A DNA stretch of 64,000 nucleotides from JANQPA01 sp964628385 (lineage in GTDB: Bacteria; Bacteroidota; Bacteroidia; Chitinophagales; Saprospiraceae): NCBI GenBank assembly GCA_964628385.1, contig CAZVOD010000014.1, forward strand, positions 7,840-71,839. The letters are read 5' to 3'. This document shows, one piece after another, positions 1 to 6,884 of the stretch. Each line of letters starts with the position of its first letter. Within the stretch, counting starts at the first letter, position 1. The notes under the pieces were generated by a model. The model ran no database searches, was not told where the DNA came from, and saw nothing but the letters and a program-made list of their open reading frames with translations. The position numbers were made by a program, and so were the translations under genes.

Positions 1-2
1 AA

Positions 3-404
3 CAAGATACTCAACAAGCCGAAGAGTCAAAAAAAGATATAACGGCAGAGGCTGTACAGGAACAGTGGGATGCCTATGTAGAAGGTCACGCTCAGGAGGG
101 GATCAAAATATACCTCAGTAAGGCAGAATTGGAGGTCAAAGACAGAGAGATAACCGCTACCGTAGCTTCCGTTTTAGCTGAAAATGCCCTGCGGCAGGAA
201 ATTCCTCTGGTGGATCACCTAAGGGAATATTTCAGAGAACCAATGCTGTCTTTAAAAGTTGTTCTGGATAGATCAAAAGCGCCAGAGGTAGCAAAGCCCA
301 AAAAAATGCTCACCAGCAAGGAGCGGCTAAAGGTTTTACATCAAAAAAATCCACTGGTAAAAGATCTGTGGCAGCGCTTCGGGCTCCGTTTTGATGAAGA
401 TTAG
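3..404 (+). CDS. dnaX: DNA polymerase III gamma/tau subunit, C-terminal part (partial)
   Basis: The reading frame is open from the left window edge to the stop at 404, so only the last ~133 residues are present and the start lies outside. The visible part has no ATPase motifs. It resembles the Bacteroidota DnaX tail: a hydrophilic linker, a region with the pattern W-x-x-Y then I-x-x-Y-L, and a final helix reading NPLVKDLWQRFGL just before the stop. DnaX would be the clamp-loader subunit that links loader and polymerase in the replisome. The identification rests on the C-terminal pattern only. It converges with ogt, with 27 bases between them. Confidence 0.6.
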   Translation, partial: QDTQQAEESKKDITAEAVQEQWDAYVEGHAQEGIKIYLSKAELEVKDREITATVASVLAENALRQEIPLVDHLREYFREPMLSLKVVLDRSKAPEVAKPKKMLTSKERLKVLHQKNPLVKDLWQRFGLRFDED

Positions 405-431
405 TGAAGATGAAAATAGCATCGGACAGAA

Positions 432-923
432 CTAGAACAAACTTCCTTGCGGAGCGTAGCTCATAGGGTTTTCGTGGGCCAGAAGGCTTCTTTTCATATC
501 CAGCCCGTAGAAATACCCTTGTAAATCACCGTTTTTGGCAATCATTCGATGGCAGGGTACAATAATAGCGATAGGATTGTTACGGTTGGCTAAGCCAACG
601 GCCCGCATTGCCGTTGGGTTATTCAGTTGCTCAGCGATAGCTGAATAGGTTGTCGTTCGACCATAGGGAATTTTCAGCAGTTCATACCATACGCCCTTGC
701 TAAATTCAGCGTGACCCTCAAAATCCAGCTTCAGGTCAAACGAGGTCCTTTTTTGATCAAAGTACTCTGCTAGTTGCTGTACGCAATTTTCCAGCAGTTC
801 TGGCACTTCGTTTAATTGAATACATGGCGTCTTATTGACCATTTTTACCGATCGAATGCCCTTGTTGCTTCCTTTGATCTCAAAACAACCAAAAGGAGAG
901 GGGCAAAAAGTGGTGTATATCAT
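432..923 (-). CDS. ogt: Methylated-DNA--protein-cysteine methyltransferase
   Basis: Repairs O6-alkylguanine and O4-alkylthymine by moving the alkyl group irreversibly onto its own cysteine. The 163-residue protein has the helix-turn-helix segment with TYSAIAEQL and RAVGLANRNNP, followed by the active-site motif IIVPCHRMI (nucleophile Cys about residue 124) and the downstream GYFYGL loop. The usual GG in that loop is replaced by YG. I chose the ATG at 923; an in-frame GTG at 941 would add six residues. It begins 16 to 34 bases after hisIE on the same strand, so it is probably cotranscribed with it. Confidence 0.9.
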   Translation of the reverse strand: MIYTTFCPSPFGCFEIKGSNKGIRSVKMVNKTPCIQLNEVPELLENCVQQLAEYFDQKRTSFDLKLDFEGHAEFSKGVWYELLKIPYGRTTTYSAIAEQLNNPTAMRAVGLANRNNPIAIIVPCHRMIAKNGDLQGYFYGLDMKRSLLAHENPMSYAPQGSLF

Positions 924-957
924 GGTTTTTGAATTATACACCTAAGATACGGAATTG

Positions 958-1578
958 TTACTTATGGCGCTCTGCTAAAATATCAACAACTTCCTGAAAA
1001 GTATAGCCTTTTTGGGTAAGCAATACCAGATAATGGTACATTAGATCAGCAGCTTCGTTTAAAAACAGCTCCTTGCTGTCATCTTTGGCCTCAATGACTA
1101 ATTCTACGGCTTCTTCTCCGACCTTTTGCGCTATTTTATTGATCCCTTTTTCGAATAGTTTGCTTGTGTAAGAACCTTCTTTGGGCTGTTTCTTACGGTC
1201 CTGAATAGTTCTTTCTAAATGGAATAGAAAATCTTCCTGCTGATTAATCTCATCAAAGCAGGTATCACTGCCGGTGTGACAAGTCGGACCCACCGGGTTG
1301 ACATATATTAGCAAGGTATCTTTATCGCAGTCCAGCTTAATAGCTGTAGGATGCAGGAAATTGCCTGAAGTTTCACCTTTTGTCCATAAGCGCTGCTTGC
1401 TCCTGCTGTAGAATGTTACCTTTCCTTCGTTGATAGTTTTGGTGAGCGCCTCACTATTCATATAGCCCAACATAAGCACTTTAAATGTACTGGCATCCTG
1501 TATAATAGCCGGAATAAGACCGTTACCTTTATCAAAATTTATTTCATCAAGCTTTATAAGGTTTGTATTCGAGAGCAT
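958..1578 (-). CDS. hisIE: Bifunctional phosphoribosyl-AMP cyclohydrolase / phosphoribosyl-ATP pyrophosphatase
   Basis: Catalyses steps 2 and 3 of histidine biosynthesis. The N-terminal HisI half (about residues 15-120) has VLMLGYMN, the SRSKQRLWTKGETSGN core and the metal-binding DCDxD and GPTCHTGSDTCF segments. The C-terminal HisE half (about 120-206) shows KIAQKVGEEAVELVIEA and the EAADLMYHYLVLL helix. At 206 residues it is the normal length for the fused enzyme. It lies on the same strand as hisAF but is separated from hisF by the oppositely oriented DUF5362 gene, so it must have its own promoter or rely on long antisense readthrough. Confidence 0.95.
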   Translation of the reverse strand: MLSNTNLIKLDEINFDKGNGLIPAIIQDASTFKVLMLGYMNSEALTKTINEGKVTFYSRSKQRLWTKGETSGNFLHPTAIKLDCDKDTLLIYVNPVGPTCHTGSDTCFDEINQQEDFLFHLERTIQDRKKQPKEGSYTSKLFEKGINKIAQKVGEEAVELVIEAKDDSKELFLNEAADLMYHYLVLLTQKGYTFQEVVDILAERHK

Positions 1579-1944
1579 TGTATTTTTTTAGATTTATTAA
1601 TACTTTAAAGGAGAAAAAAGCAGAACCATTTTCGGGGATTGGCAGGGCAAATTAAACTGCTTAAACCCCAGAGTAAGTCTGGCTATTTAAGGGCATGTTT
1701 GAAATGCATCCTTTAGTTTGCAAATGCAGGCAAATTGTGACGCCTCTAAGTTTAGCTTTTGGTCTTTTTAGCTTTGCTACAAAACAAAAAAAAGCGCTGT
1801 GAGCATCTATTTGCTTACATATTCTACCAAAAAAGCGATTGCAAAACACGCTCTTGGTCCTATTGATTATCAGGTGCAAAGCTAAAGGCTTAAGTCCGAA
1901 AAAGAAATGCTTTTCCTAAATACTCGTTAAAAACTCAAAAAACA
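1579..1944. other. Gap between divergent hisIE and DUF5362 gene, with an 11-bp inverted repeat
   Basis: No convincing gene. The arms TTTAGCTTTGC (1767-1777) and GCAAAGCTAAA (1876-1886) are perfect inverted copies. Each contains a TAGCTTTG box that fits the Bacteroidota -7 element (plus strand 1769-1776, minus strand 1877-1884), so the repeat could be two facing promoters. A 72-codon open frame on the minus strand (1661-1879) looks non-coding. Confidence 0.35.
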
Positions 1945-2409
1945 ATGAATTACGATCAACCATTAGATTCCGGGCTTGACCAAAGCCAGGTTGGCTTTTC
2001 TCCAGCCACCCGAGAATTTTTGAAAACAAGTGCCCTATGGGCTCGCTTCCTGGCTATTGTTGGCTTTTTCATGGCGGGCCTTTTCATTCTTGTTGCTGTT
2101 TTTGCCGCTTCTTTCTTAAGTAGTTTGGATATGCCCGAATTTGAAGCTTACAGTAATTCAGTAGCTATTTCGGTAGTTTACTTGCTCATAGCGGCTCTTT
2201 ACTTTTTTTCCAGCCTTTTTATGATACAATTTGCCAATAAAACACTGCGGTTTGTTAGTTATAATCAGTCGCAGCAAGTGATTGAAAATGCGCTAAAGAG
2301 TCTGAAAAACTATTTTGTATTCTGGGGCCTGACCACGGCTATTATCGTGGGTTTATACGCTGTGCTTATTGTAGCGGGAGTTGCTGGTGCACTTTACATG
2401 GGACAATAA
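1945..2409 (+). CDS. DUF5362 family membrane protein
   Basis: A 154-residue integral membrane protein of unknown function. After a polar N-terminus ending in the family-like FLKTSALWARFLAIVGF, hydrophobic segments fall at about residues 34-56, 72-98 and 125-150. The segment ANKTLRFVSYNQSQQVIENALKSLKNYFVFWG between the last two is a typical DUF5362 cytosolic loop. It sits on the plus strand between hisF and hisIE and so interrupts the histidine gene order. Function cannot be inferred from the context. Confidence 0.75.
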   Translation: MNYDQPLDSGLDQSQVGFSPATREFLKTSALWARFLAIVGFFMAGLFILVAVFAASFLSSLDMPEFEAYSNSVAISVVYLLIAALYFFSSLFMIQFANKTLRFVSYNQSQQVIENALKSLKNYFVFWGLTTAIIVGLYAVLIVAGVAGALYMGQ

Positions 2410-2446
2410 ATAACAAAAGTACCCTGAAAATATGCTCCCTTTTTTG

Positions 2447-3202
2447 CTACAGCCTTATAGGTACATGCCTTTTTTGTAAATAAGCTTTTAGGTCATTGAT
2501 CTCGATTTCCCCAAAGTGGAAAATGCTCGCGGCTAACCCTGCATCAGCTTTCCCTTTTGTAAAAACATCGTGGAAGTGCTGCATGTTGCCGGCACCTCCG
2601 GAAGCTATGACGGGTATAGAAAGTAACTCTGAAACCCTGGCAGTTGCCTCATTAGCAAAGCCTCCTTTAGTACCATCGTGATTCATGGAAGTGAATAAGA
2701 TTTCGCCAGCACCTCTTTCCTGACTTTCCCTGACCCAGTCGAATAACCTGACATTGGTGCGTACCCGGCCTCCACTCAAAAAGACGATCCACTCGTTATC
2801 AATAAATTTAGCATCAACCGCCACTACTACAAATTGACTGCCAAAGCTTTTGGCCAGTTCATCAATCAGCTCCGGATGCCTAACAGCCGCCGAATTAATC
2901 GATATCTTGTCGGCTCCCGATTCAAGGAGGACTTCTACATCTGCTACAGATTTTATGCCGCCTCCGATGGTAAATGGTATACTCAGGTTGGCAGCAATAC
3001 TTCTGGCCAGCTGGGCCAGTGTTTTACGTTTTTCATGAGTGGCTGTAATATCAAGAAAAACCAGCTCATCAGCTCCTTTTTCACTGTAGGCCTTGCCCAG
3101 TTCTACGGGGTCACCGGCATCCCGAAGATCAACGAAATTAATACCTTTAACGGTTCTGCCATCTTTGATATCCAGGCAAGGAATGATTCTTTTCGCTAGC
3201 AT
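2447..3202 (-). CDS. hisF: Imidazole glycerol phosphate synthase, cyclase subunit
   Basis: The (beta/alpha)8 cyclase that, with HisH, converts PRFAR plus ammonia into imidazole glycerol phosphate and AICAR. The 251-residue protein has the start IIPCLDIKDGRTVKGINF (catalytic Asp about residue 11), the phosphate-binding GGGIKS loop, VVAVDAK (second catalytic Asp) and a second GGAGN phosphate-binding loop near the C-terminus. It starts 9 bases after hisA, so the pair is cotranscribed. Its partner gene hisH is 15 kb away in this genome rather than adjacent. Confidence 0.96.
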   Translation of the reverse strand: MLAKRIIPCLDIKDGRTVKGINFVDLRDAGDPVELGKAYSEKGADELVFLDITATHEKRKTLAQLARSIAANLSIPFTIGGGIKSVADVEVLLESGADKISINSAAVRHPELIDELAKSFGSQFVVVAVDAKFIDNEWIVFLSGGRVRTNVRLFDWVRESQERGAGEILFTSMNHDGTKGGFANEATARVSELLSIPVIASGGAGNMQHFHDVFTKGKADAGLAASIFHFGEIEINDLKAYLQKRHVPIRL

Positions 3203-3211
3203 TTTTTTTAA

Positions 3212-3937
3212 TTATACACGGTCCATAAAATCGCGGAGCGACTTTAACGGGAGTTGGCCTTCGTAAATGGCTTTTCCCACTATAGCGCCATAGCATCCAA
3301 TTTCCTGTAATTTCTCCAACTCCTCTACTGTACTAACCCCTCCACTGGCAATGAGTTGAAGGTCTGGCATTTCTGCTCTTATTTTTTCATAGGTATCTAT
3401 AGCACTCCCCTTGAGTAAACCATCCTTGGATACATCGGTAGAAATGGTGTATTTGATGCCCCGCTTGTGATAGTCGTTGAGAAATTTGAAAAGCTCTAGC
3501 TTGCTACTTTCCTGCCACCCACTTACGGTTATCATCTTATCTTTGAAGTCGGCTCCCAGGATGATTTTTTCATTCCCGTATTTTTGAAGCCATATTAGGA
3601 AAGTGTAGGGTTTCTTCGCGGCTATGGTCCCCCCTGTTATCTGTTTTGCCCCGCTTTCGAAAGCTATATGCAGGTCTTTATCAGATTTTAAGCCACCGCC
3701 AAAATCAATATGAAGCGAGGTGCGGTCCGCAATTTTTTCTAATACCTTATAATTAATGATATGTCCGGCTTTAGCTCCGTCCAGGTCTACCAGATGTAGT
3801 CTGCTAAGTCCGGCATCTTCAAATTGCAGGGCTACCTCCAGAGGATCTTCATTGTAAATGGTTTTTTGATCATAGTCGCCCTGGGTTAAACGGACGCATT
3901 TACCTTCAATGATATCAATGGCTGGAATAATATACAT
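3212..3937 (-). CDS. hisA: ProFAR isomerase (1-(5-phosphoribosyl)-5-[(5-phosphoribosylamino)methylideneamino]imidazole-4-carboxamide isomerase)
   Basis: Isomerises ProFAR to PRFAR, step 4 of histidine biosynthesis, with a (beta/alpha)8 barrel homologous to HisF. Visible motifs are IIPAIDIIEGKCVRLTQGDY (catalytic Asp about residue 8), DFGGGLKS, the second catalytic region STDVSKDGLLKG and the C-terminal ASGGVS phosphate loop. At 241 residues it is full length. It is the first gene of a two-gene hisAF unit; a TAnnTTTG box lies about 40 bases upstream. Confidence 0.96.
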   Translation of the reverse strand: MYIIPAIDIIEGKCVRLTQGDYDQKTIYNEDPLEVALQFEDAGLSRLHLVDLDGAKAGHIINYKVLEKIADRTSLHIDFGGGLKSDKDLHIAFESGAKQITGGTIAAKKPYTFLIWLQKYGNEKIILGADFKDKMITVSGWQESSKLELFKFLNDYHKRGIKYTISTDVSKDGLLKGSAIDTYEKIRAEMPDLQLIASGGVSTVEELEKLQEIGCYGAIVGKAIYEGQLPLKSLRDFMDRV

Positions 3938-4271
3938 TACTGTAGTATTTTGTAGTCATTTTGTGCTTATACTGGCAAAAATAGTATTACTCGGCGTTTT
4001 AAAAAGTAATATTTCGAATTTCACCTGCCGCTCTTACCCAGGTAGACCAGATTTTAGAGAAATGTCCTCTGGTTTCTTTATAAAAAAACTATTGGTAACT
4101 ATTAGCTGTAAACTGCCGGATCAAAAAGGGCCATAAGTTTTACTTGCTCAAAAAAAGTGGGAGACTGGTTTATATTCTTAAGGCCTTGATAAACTAAAAT
4201 TATTCAATAACCTTTATGAAGAAAGCATTTTTCGATACGATATAGGGATTTACCCCTAAAAAATATATGTT
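3938..4271. other. Divergent intergenic region between hisA and zinc-ribbon gene
   Basis: 334 bases with no convincing gene. It holds the candidate hisA promoter and, just before the plus-strand gene, a small hairpin (TAGGG / CCCTA near 4243-4258). No His-codon leader peptide was found here, so hisAF does not seem to share the attenuator of hisG. Confidence 0.4.
3976..3983 (-). promoter_or_regulatory. Possible hisAF promoter, -7 box
   Basis: On the minus strand the sequence reads TATTTTTG, matching the Bacteroidota TAnnTTTG -7 element, 39 bases before the hisA start. No TTG -33 element is visible at the usual distance. It would explain how hisAF is expressed although cut off from the main his promoter. 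Confidence 0.35.
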
Positions 4272-4652
4272 ATGAACTTATACACTGAATGCAAATCCTG
4301 TGGCGAAAGAATCAAAATCAAAAGCCAGGCCATGACCCGTTCGGAGCTGGAAGATCAACTAGGGAATTATTTTGGTAAAAACTGTCCGAATTGCGGACAG
4401 GAAGAGACGTATCATGTCAATGAAGTATTTGCTGAAAATGATAATCTGATTAGAAAAATAGGTACTTACGCCAGTGTTTTGATCATCGCTTTGGGACTGA
4501 TTTTTGCCAGAGGCAATCAAACGCTGATGGTTTTGACAGCTTTCACTGCCGCTGCTATTTACATTGGAGGGAGAAGGCTATCTAGTGGGTCGGAAGCAGA
4601 GCTGTTCAATCAAATAGAGATCAGTAAATCAAAGCGCAATGAATACCTCTGA
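4272..4652 (+). CDS. Small zinc-ribbon membrane protein, function unknown
   Basis: A 126-residue protein with two CxxC pairs, CKSCG (residues ~8-12) and CPNCG (~38-42), spaced like a zinc ribbon. Two closely spaced hydrophobic segments follow at about residues 66-80 and 84-99. The tail is charged and lacks a signal peptide, so the ribbon should face the cytosol. I do not recognise the family. Its last codons overlap the start of a decayed methyltransferase reading frame, which suggests the two were once cotranscribed. Confidence 0.6.
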   Translation: MNLYTECKSCGERIKIKSQAMTRSELEDQLGNYFGKNCPNCGQEETYHVNEVFAENDNLIRKIGTYASVLIIALGLIFARGNQTLMVLTAFTAAAIYIGGRRLSSGSEAELFNQIEISKSKRNEYL

Positions 4653-4758
4653 CTACCTTGAGGTCAACAAAAAACTTTGGGATGAACTCACTGATTTACA
4701 CCTAAAGTCTGACTTTTATGATTTATAGGGTTTTAAGACTGGAAAAAGCATTTTAAAG
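4639..4758 (+). pseudogene. Remnant of a class I SAM-dependent methyltransferase gene (N-terminus only)
   Basis: An ATG at 4639, overlapping the stop of the previous gene by 14 bases, opens a 29-codon frame. It reads MNTSDYLEVNKKLWDELTDL and ends with KSDFYDL before TAG at 4726-4728. Past this amber codon the same frame continues GFKTGKSILK. Together this matches what I recall as the start of a common Bacteroidota methyltransferase family (NKxLWDE...H.KSxFYD.xxF..GK.SLK). The SAM-binding region that should follow is absent; the sequence becomes unrelated within about 20 codons. Looks like a nonsense mutation plus loss of most of the gene. Confidence 0.5.
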
Positions 4759-4831
4759 CAAAAAGCACGGCCACTGGGTTCATGGTTGATGGCCTTGAGC
4801 GGCGATTACCACTCACCTATTCATTAGTTGT

Positions 4832-4868
4832 CAGAAAATAAAATAGGCTAGGGAGATGCTCCCCAGCC
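4832..4868 (-). terminator. Intrinsic terminator after MltD-like gene
   Basis: Stem GGCTAGGGAG / CTCCCCAGCC (4846-4855 and 4859-4868) with a 3-base loop. On the minus strand the single mismatch becomes a G-U pair, and a T-rich run follows at 4845-4832. On the plus strand a run of nine T follows a few bases on, so it may work both ways. Confidence 0.7.
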
Positions 4869-4897
4869 CATCTTAATTTTTTTTTGGGAATGGTACT

Positions 4898-6058
4898 TTA
4901 TACCCTGTTGAAAATCATAGACTTCGACAAATAAAGAAGAAGTTCTTGATTCATAACCACATGGCTTTTATTTAGCCCATTCCACGCCATTATATCTTCT
5001 ACGGTACATTGAAAACGGTTAGCTATTGCCTCGAGGGAATCACCTTTTTTTACCGTGTAGGTCGTTTGGAATTTACCTTCCGGCCGTTGAGGCGAATCAG
5101 TTGTCTGCTTGCTTTCCAAATACTGTCTTACCGCTTCCACTTTGTCGGTAGGTAAAATCAGGAAATTACCTTTTTCGTACGCCGGTATAAACCCTCTAAG
5201 ATACACCGGATTAAGTTTGGCAATTGTCTGATAATCTAATCCGGAAGCTTTGGTAACCTCTGTGAAGCTAAGCTTTTGCGGAATATGCAATGTACGTGTA
5301 TTGTTCAGGTTGTACTCCGGAATTATTGGAATCAAACTGTGATTCTTGTAATAATTCGCTATGTATGCAGCCGCTACAAACTTGGGGATGTACAACTGCG
5401 TTTCTTTAGGCAGAAAATTCTTTACAACATCAAATTGCTTAGACCCTGCTGCTCTGATCGCTCCCCGTACCCGGCCCGGGCCACTGTTGTAAGCCGCCAG
5501 TACCAGCGACCAGTCACCGAATACCTTATACATATCTGAAAGCATGCGTACTGCCGCTTCCGTAGAGCGGTACAGATCATGTCTTTCATCGACATAACTG
5601 TTAACAGTTAATTTGTAGTGTCTGGCGGTGATAGACATCATCTGCCACAATCCTACAGCACCTGCATGAGAACGAACGTTCAAACGCAAGCCTGATTCAA
5701 TCATCGGCAAATACTTTAGTTCTGCCGGTAGATCGTACTTTTCCAGATAGTGCTCAAAAACAGGAAAATAAACTTCACAACGGCCTAAAATATATTCCGT
5801 GTCTTTCTTTCCTGTTGTAACATATTGCTCTACCTTCTTGGTAATATACTCACTATACGTATACTTGAAAGGAATGTCTACCCTAGATAGACGATCTTGA
5901 ATTCCAATTTCGGTAAATAACTCAGCTGTTGTCTCTGTTGTAATTGTGTTCGTAAATTCGTTCGCAGTAGTTGTTTTTGGATTAAAATAAGTTGTTTTTG
6001 TAGCGTAGAGGTTACAAAATGTAAACATCAAAGCTACTAATGTCCATGGGATACGCAT
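4898..6058 (-). CDS. MltD-like lytic transglycosylase with SLT and LysM domains
   Basis: Cleaves peptidoglycan glycan strands in the periplasm or envelope to form anhydromuropeptides. From the ATG at 6058 the 386-residue protein begins with a signal peptide (MRIPWTLVALMFTFCNLYA). The SLT domain (about 75-230) contains YLPMIESGL with the catalytic Glu, GAVGLWQMM, and AYNSGPGRV. A LysM domain near the C-terminus (about 330-380) begins YTVKKGDSLEAIANRF. The frame is open 66 codons further upstream, but that stretch has no signal-peptide logic and lies over a hairpin, so I reject it. It is a single-gene unit between the methyltransferase remnant and moaD. Confidence 0.88.
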   Translation of the reverse strand: MRIPWTLVALMFTFCNLYATKTTYFNPKTTTANEFTNTITTETTAELFTEIGIQDRLSRVDIPFKYTYSEYITKKVEQYVTTGKKDTEYILGRCEVYFPVFEHYLEKYDLPAELKYLPMIESGLRLNVRSHAGAVGLWQMMSITARHYKLTVNSYVDERHDLYRSTEAAVRMLSDMYKVFGDWSLVLAAYNSGPGRVRGAIRAAGSKQFDVVKNFLPKETQLYIPKFVAAAYIANYYKNHSLIPIIPEYNLNNTRTLHIPQKLSFTEVTKASGLDYQTIAKLNPVYLRGFIPAYEKGNFLILPTDKVEAVRQYLESKQTTDSPQRPEGKFQTTYTVKKGDSLEAIANRFQCTVEDIMAWNGLNKSHVVMNQELLLYLSKSMIFNRV

Positions 6059-6084
6059 TTTATAAGAGATTTTGATTGACTGCC

Positions 6085-6107
6085 CATCCAGGATTGAACC
6101 CTGGATG
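6085..6107 (-). promoter_or_regulatory. Perfect 8-bp hairpin in the leader of the MltD-like gene
   Basis: CATCCAGG (6085-6092), a 7-base loop and CCTGGATG (6100-6107) form a perfect hairpin ending 27 bases before the start codon. The loop region looks like a tRNA T-arm (GGTTCAATCC) but cannot form a normal tRNA. It may affect mRNA stability or translation. Confidence 0.4.
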
Positions 6108-6592
6108 CCCATTGATTGCCCAATGAGCTGTGGAGACAAAAACTTTTTCTGTCTATTTGATCTACCACTCCTAGCATGTAGTATTTTTATTTCTTTTCGG
6201 ATCATAACAAGCGCCAAGGTATACCCTTTCCCTGTAAATGTCAATGACATATGCAAGGCCTGGCATATCAGCTTAGGTAAATCCTAAAAAAAATTGATCT
6301 CTACTACAAAACAAAAAAAATGATGAATCAAATAAGTATTTGAAAAGTGGTTAAGTCCCAAAGTATATTCTAAATGGACTTAGGTAGGTGAAAGATAACT
6401 ATGGAAATTCAGAATGTTTGTGTTCGCAATGTTCGAAACAAATATAAGTAAAGTAAACCTTAAAATCACGTTAAAAAAGATTTTTTTTGAAAAAAATGTG
6501 ACGGTAAAGAGAGAAACGGTAAGAATCGGCAAAAAACCGGAAAGTCAGACTTTTTATTTTAATAACTTTGGAACATTTCTAATAAACAACAT
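6108..6592. other. Divergent intergenic region between MltD-like gene and moaD
   Basis: About 485 bases without a convincing gene. It holds a candidate moaD promoter (6563-6570), a possible minus-strand TATATTTG box at 6439-6446 (far from the MltD-like start), and A/T-rich filler. A 60-codon open frame at 6414-6596 has a biased Lys/Phe composition and no family resemblance, and I do not call it. Confidence 0.4.
6563..6570 (+). promoter_or_regulatory. Candidate moaD promoter, -7 box
   Basis: TAACTTTG fits the TAnnTTTG -7 element and lies 25-32 bases before the moaD start, leaving a short leader. No -33 TTG at the expected place. Confidence 0.45.
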
Positions 6593-6595
6593 ATG

Positions 6596-6841
6596 ATGGA
6601 AATAAAATTATTAGCTTTTGGTATCGCCAAAGATATAGTAGGAGGGAGTAGCACAACTTTGCAGCTGCCATCCCTGGAACCAACCGTCGCAGATATCAAG
6701 CGGCAATTAGCAGCTACTTATCCTCAGTTTTCAAAATTGAATAGCCTGGCCATTGCTGTCAATGAGGAATATGCCCCTGATGAAGCTACCGTAAGCGCCC
6801 ATGATGAGATAGTGATCATTCCTCCGGTCAGCGGTGGTTAA
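6596..6841 (+). CDS. moaD: MoaD, small subunit of molybdopterin synthase
   Basis: A ubiquitin-like sulfur carrier. Its C-terminal Gly-Gly is adenylated and converted to thiocarboxylate, then donates sulfur to cPMP within the MoaD-MoaE complex. The 81-residue protein has the beta-grasp pattern, an N-terminal strand IKLLAFGIAKDIVG, the conserved ALAVN-like AIAVNEEY segment, and ends IVIIPPVSGG. ATG codons at 6593 and 6596 are both possible. It is on the plus strand and converges with the moaA-moaC-mobA unit. No moaE is visible in the window. Confidence 0.9.
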   Translation: MEIKLLAFGIAKDIVGGSSTTLQLPSLEPTVADIKRQLAATYPQFSKLNSLAIAVNEEYAPDEATVSAHDEIVIIPPVSGG

Positions 6842-6848
6842 GAAATGA

Positions 6849-6884
6849 CCTTGTTTCAAAGCGATATAATCGCTGGAAACAGGG
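6849..6884. terminator. Bidirectional terminator between moaD and the mobA fusion
   Basis: Arms CCTTGTTTC (6849-6857) and GAAACAGGG (6876-6884) enclose a second pair AGCGA / TCGCT, giving a long interrupted stem directly between the two stop codons. T-rich sequence follows on the plus strand. Confidence 0.55.

Noticed and set aside
1661..1879. 72-codon minus-strand frame between hisIE and the DUF5362 gene
   Set aside because: No recognisable pattern; it spans an inverted repeat with promoter boxes.
6081..6180. Possible tRNA because of the T-arm-like GGTTCAATCC
   Set aside because: The T-stem does not pair with a 7-base loop in the tRNA register, and no acceptor, D or anticodon arms can be built around it.
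6061..6256. N-terminal extension of 66 residues on the MltD-like protein
   Set aside because: The extension has no signal peptide, covers a perfect leader hairpin, and a good signal peptide begins at ATG 6058.
6414..6596. 60-codon open frame upstream of moaD
   Set aside because: Biased Lys/Phe composition, no family pattern, and it covers the moaD promoter box.
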